Made by a program: the position numbers and the translations under genes
NCBI GenBank assembly: GCA_937127205.1
Contig: CAKZLS010000404.1
Span: 1 to 16,674, forward strand
Source of the DNA: an uncultured Rhodospirillales bacterium
GTDB lineage: Bacteria; Pseudomonadota; Alphaproteobacteria; Rhodospirillales; Defluviicoccaceae
DNA: 16,674 bases
Direction of reading: 5' to 3'
In this document: positions 15,237 to 16,674 of the stretch, piece by piece
Numbering within the stretch: position 1 is the stretch's first letter
Layout: each line of letters opens with the position of its first letter
Notes under the pieces: model-generated
Database searches by the model: none
Told to the model about the DNA's origin: nothing
What the model saw: the letters and a program-made list of their open reading frames with translations, nothing else

Positions 15237-16541
15237 TTGTCTATCAGTATGGCTCGCCGGCAATCCAAAGGTTCAGATAGGTTTTTGTCCGCGGGTTACG
15301 GGTTCATCGTAATCACGTTGCTGTTCTTGTTCACGGTATCCACGGGTGGCGCGTTCCTGTTCGGTTTGCCGCAGGTGTTCGTGCTGTCTGTCGTCTTCTC
15401 GGCTTTCATGCTGTGGGTCCTGCGGTTCAAGGTCGACATTGTTCCTCTGCAATTTGCTTTCATCTATCTGTTGGCCGTCATACCAGGCACGGTATTTGCG
15501 GCCTTTGACGGGGATATAGAAGCACGGTCGTTTTTCCAATTGATCTGCTCACTCGGGACGTTCGTGATCGCCGCGTCATTCATAACGGCGTGGCTGGAGA
15601 ACAATTCACGAGAGGATCTGGGAAGAGTCCTGGAGACTGCGATCCTGTTTTTTGCGGCATTCGCGGTATTCGAGTTTTTCTTCTATGGGTTCGTTCTCGA
15701 CTTGAGAGCGGTCCTGTACGGCGCCGATGCGATCCCCGATCACATCTTTCGCGACGCCTTGCTCTACGGTGGCCCGCGACCGACCGGCATGTTCTCTGAG
15801 GCGTCCAACTATGCCCGATTTGTGGGAGTCCTGCTTGCGGCCTATTTGATCGTGAGCCGCCGGGTTGTACGCTCGTTCGTTTACATCGGTGTGTTCGTCG
15901 TGCTCTCGCGCTCTCCAACCATCTTGTTTGCGCTGCCCGCGATCGTTCTTGGGTTGATGGCCGCGAACCCGCAGGGATCGCTGGCCGGTTTTTGGGCGAG
16001 GTTTTCGCAGGGTATCGGCGGCCCGCTGGCGGCCGTGGGCTGCGTTCTTTTCGTGGCGCTCGTTATATTTTCGCAGGCGGATCGGCTTGAGGCCATTCAG
16101 GCCGGCAATGAAAGAAGCTTCAACGAACGGATTGGTGATCCGGTCGAGTACCTTTTGAGTGACTGGGAATCCGCTTTGTTGGGTAGCGGCGCAACGGCGC
16201 ACAACGAAATGGCGGGAATTACCAAGGGAACGCGGCAGTTCGCCCAAGTGAAGGGAGCGCTCATTAGGACAGACGCCTTCCGTCAAGCGATCGCCACGAC
16301 AATTACCATCTTTGCCGCGATGGGGGCCATCGGGCTTGCCATCTTTTTTTCCGGTATCGGCCTGCTTCATGGTTTAAACGGGCTGATCTGGATCGGCATA
16401 TTCTTTTATGCCAATTTTCTCACCGGAGGGTTCAATTCGGCAACCATGTGGGTGCCGTGCGCAGTCATGTTCAGCCTTTGCTGGAGCGTTCTCTCTAAGC
16501 GAGAGGGGAGGAGCCTGAGTCAACGCGACGTTAGTGGATGA
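15237..16541 (+). CDS. O-antigen ligase/polymerase-like membrane protein (434 aa)
   Basis: A polytopic inner-membrane protein with about ten to twelve hydrophobic segments, resembling Wzy polymerases and WaaL-type O-antigen ligases that join lipid-linked glycans at the periplasmic face. Hydrophobic spans are clear at about residues 18-40, 45-63, 70-90, 100-122 and 137-158. They are followed by a polar loop with RPTGMFSEASNYARF at about 181-195, where this superfamily typically has an Arg-Gly-x-Phe-x-Glu-x-x motif. A long polar loop at about 285-345 matches the large periplasmic loop. The start is the TTG at 15237, six bases after AAAGGT (15225-15230). The ATG at codon 5 lies too far from that site. 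Sequence identity in this superfamily is low, so ligase and polymerase cannot be told apart. It follows the FkbM gene in the same direction and probably acts on the same glycan. Confidence 0.75.
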   Translation: MSISMARRQSKGSDRFLSAGYGFIVITLLFLFTVSTGGAFLFGLPQVFVLSVVFSAFMLWVLRFKVDIVPLQFAFIYLLAVIPGTVFAAFDGDIEARSFFQLICSLGTFVIAASFITAWLENNSREDLGRVLETAILFFAAFAVFEFFFYGFVLDLRAVLYGADAIPDHIFRDALLYGGPRPTGMFSEASNYARFVGVLLAAYLIVSRRVVRSFVYIGVFVVLSRSPTILFALPAIVLGLMAANPQGSLAGFWARFSQGIGGPLAAVGCVLFVALVIFSQADRLEAIQAGNERSFNERIGDPVEYLLSDWESALLGSGATAHNEMAGITKGTRQFAQVKGALIRTDAFRQAIATTITIFAAMGAIGLAIFFSGIGLLHGLNGLIWIGIFFYANFLTGGFNSATMWVPCAVMFSLCWSVLSKREGRSLSQRDVSG

Positions 16542-16570
16542 TCGCGTGGGCCAGGAGCATGCTCTGTACT

Positions 16571-16619
16571 ATGGCTCTAAGTTGACGATTCCGACCGCCG
16601 TACGCAGCGGTAGAGCCAT
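16571..16619 (+). terminator. interrupted hairpin after the polymerase-like gene, possible terminator
   Basis: Thirty bases after the stop codon, ATGGCTCTA (16571-16579) pairs perfectly with TAGAGCCAT (16611-16619). Inside, CCGC (16595-16598) pairs with GCGG (16607-16610), which touches the right outer arm. The left side has a 15-base bulge. No T-run follows, so a factor-independent terminator is doubtful. A structured 3' end or an operator for a gene beyond the window is also possible. Confidence 0.4.
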
Positions 16620-16674
16620 CTAGCCGGCATTTCTCACAGAAGGAATCGCTTGGGCATGATTTGTGCTTCTGGTG

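Noticed and set aside
15606..16370. Minus-strand open frame of 254 codons
   Set aside because: It is antisense to the polymerase-like membrane gene; highly charged random-looking translation.

Overview
The window looks like chromosomal DNA of a GC-rich Gram-negative bacterium, most likely an alphaproteobacterium of the Rhodospirillales type. This is an inference from a Tat-exported dioxygenase, an IalB-like periplasmic protein, a TPR-GT41 glycosyltransferase of the bacterial SPINDLY/OGT type and dense high-GC coding. No rRNA, tRNA, CRISPR array, insertion sequence or phage gene was recognised.

Left third (1-5.7 kb), housekeeping and miscellaneous genes. It starts with a putative Na+/H+ antiporter (5-1837, +). 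A minus-strand pair follows: an exported hypothetical protein (3212-2430) and a DUF123/GIY-YIG-like protein (2420-2007). Divergent from these are an IalB-like exported protein (3383-3946, +) and a Tat-signal intradiol-dioxygenase-family protein (4016-4666, +) that keeps all four expected iron ligands. A 60-residue orphan protein (4926-4744, -) has a strong ribosome binding site. A helical 108-residue protein (5669-5343, -) ends the region and is probably the last gene of the operon to its right.

Right two thirds (5.7-16.6 kb), a glycan biosynthesis region. Read leftwards on the minus strand are a GT-C-like membrane protein (11128-9383), an extended-SDR nucleotide-sugar epimerase/dehydratase (9188-8145, TTG start), an eight-TPR GT41 glycosyltransferase (8108-5742) and the small helical protein. 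Divergent from the GT-C gene, across an AT-rich control region, is a PAPS-type sulfotransferase (11494-12555, +). It converges on a flippase-like LPG_synthase_TM/UPF0104 membrane protein (13637-12576, -). Next come an FkbM methyltransferase (14103-14909, +) and an O-antigen ligase/polymerase-like (Wzy/WaaL) membrane protein (15237-16541, +).

Together these genes could activate and modify sugars (SDR, FkbM methylation, sulfation), transfer them (GT41 to protein, GT-C from lipid-linked donors) and polymerise or ligate a surface polysaccharide. No polysaccharide export protein, sugar-nucleotidyltransferase or priming transferase is present, so the locus is partial or accessory. Several intergenic stretches are AT-rich and hold inverted repeats. 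The most structured are the 327-base leader of the polymerase gene and a 13-pair interrupted hairpin just after it.

I found no clearly new biological system. The items most worth a second look are the epimerase with Phe in place of the catalytic Tyr inside the GT41 operon, the orphan 60-residue gene, and the structured leader and trailer of the polymerase gene.
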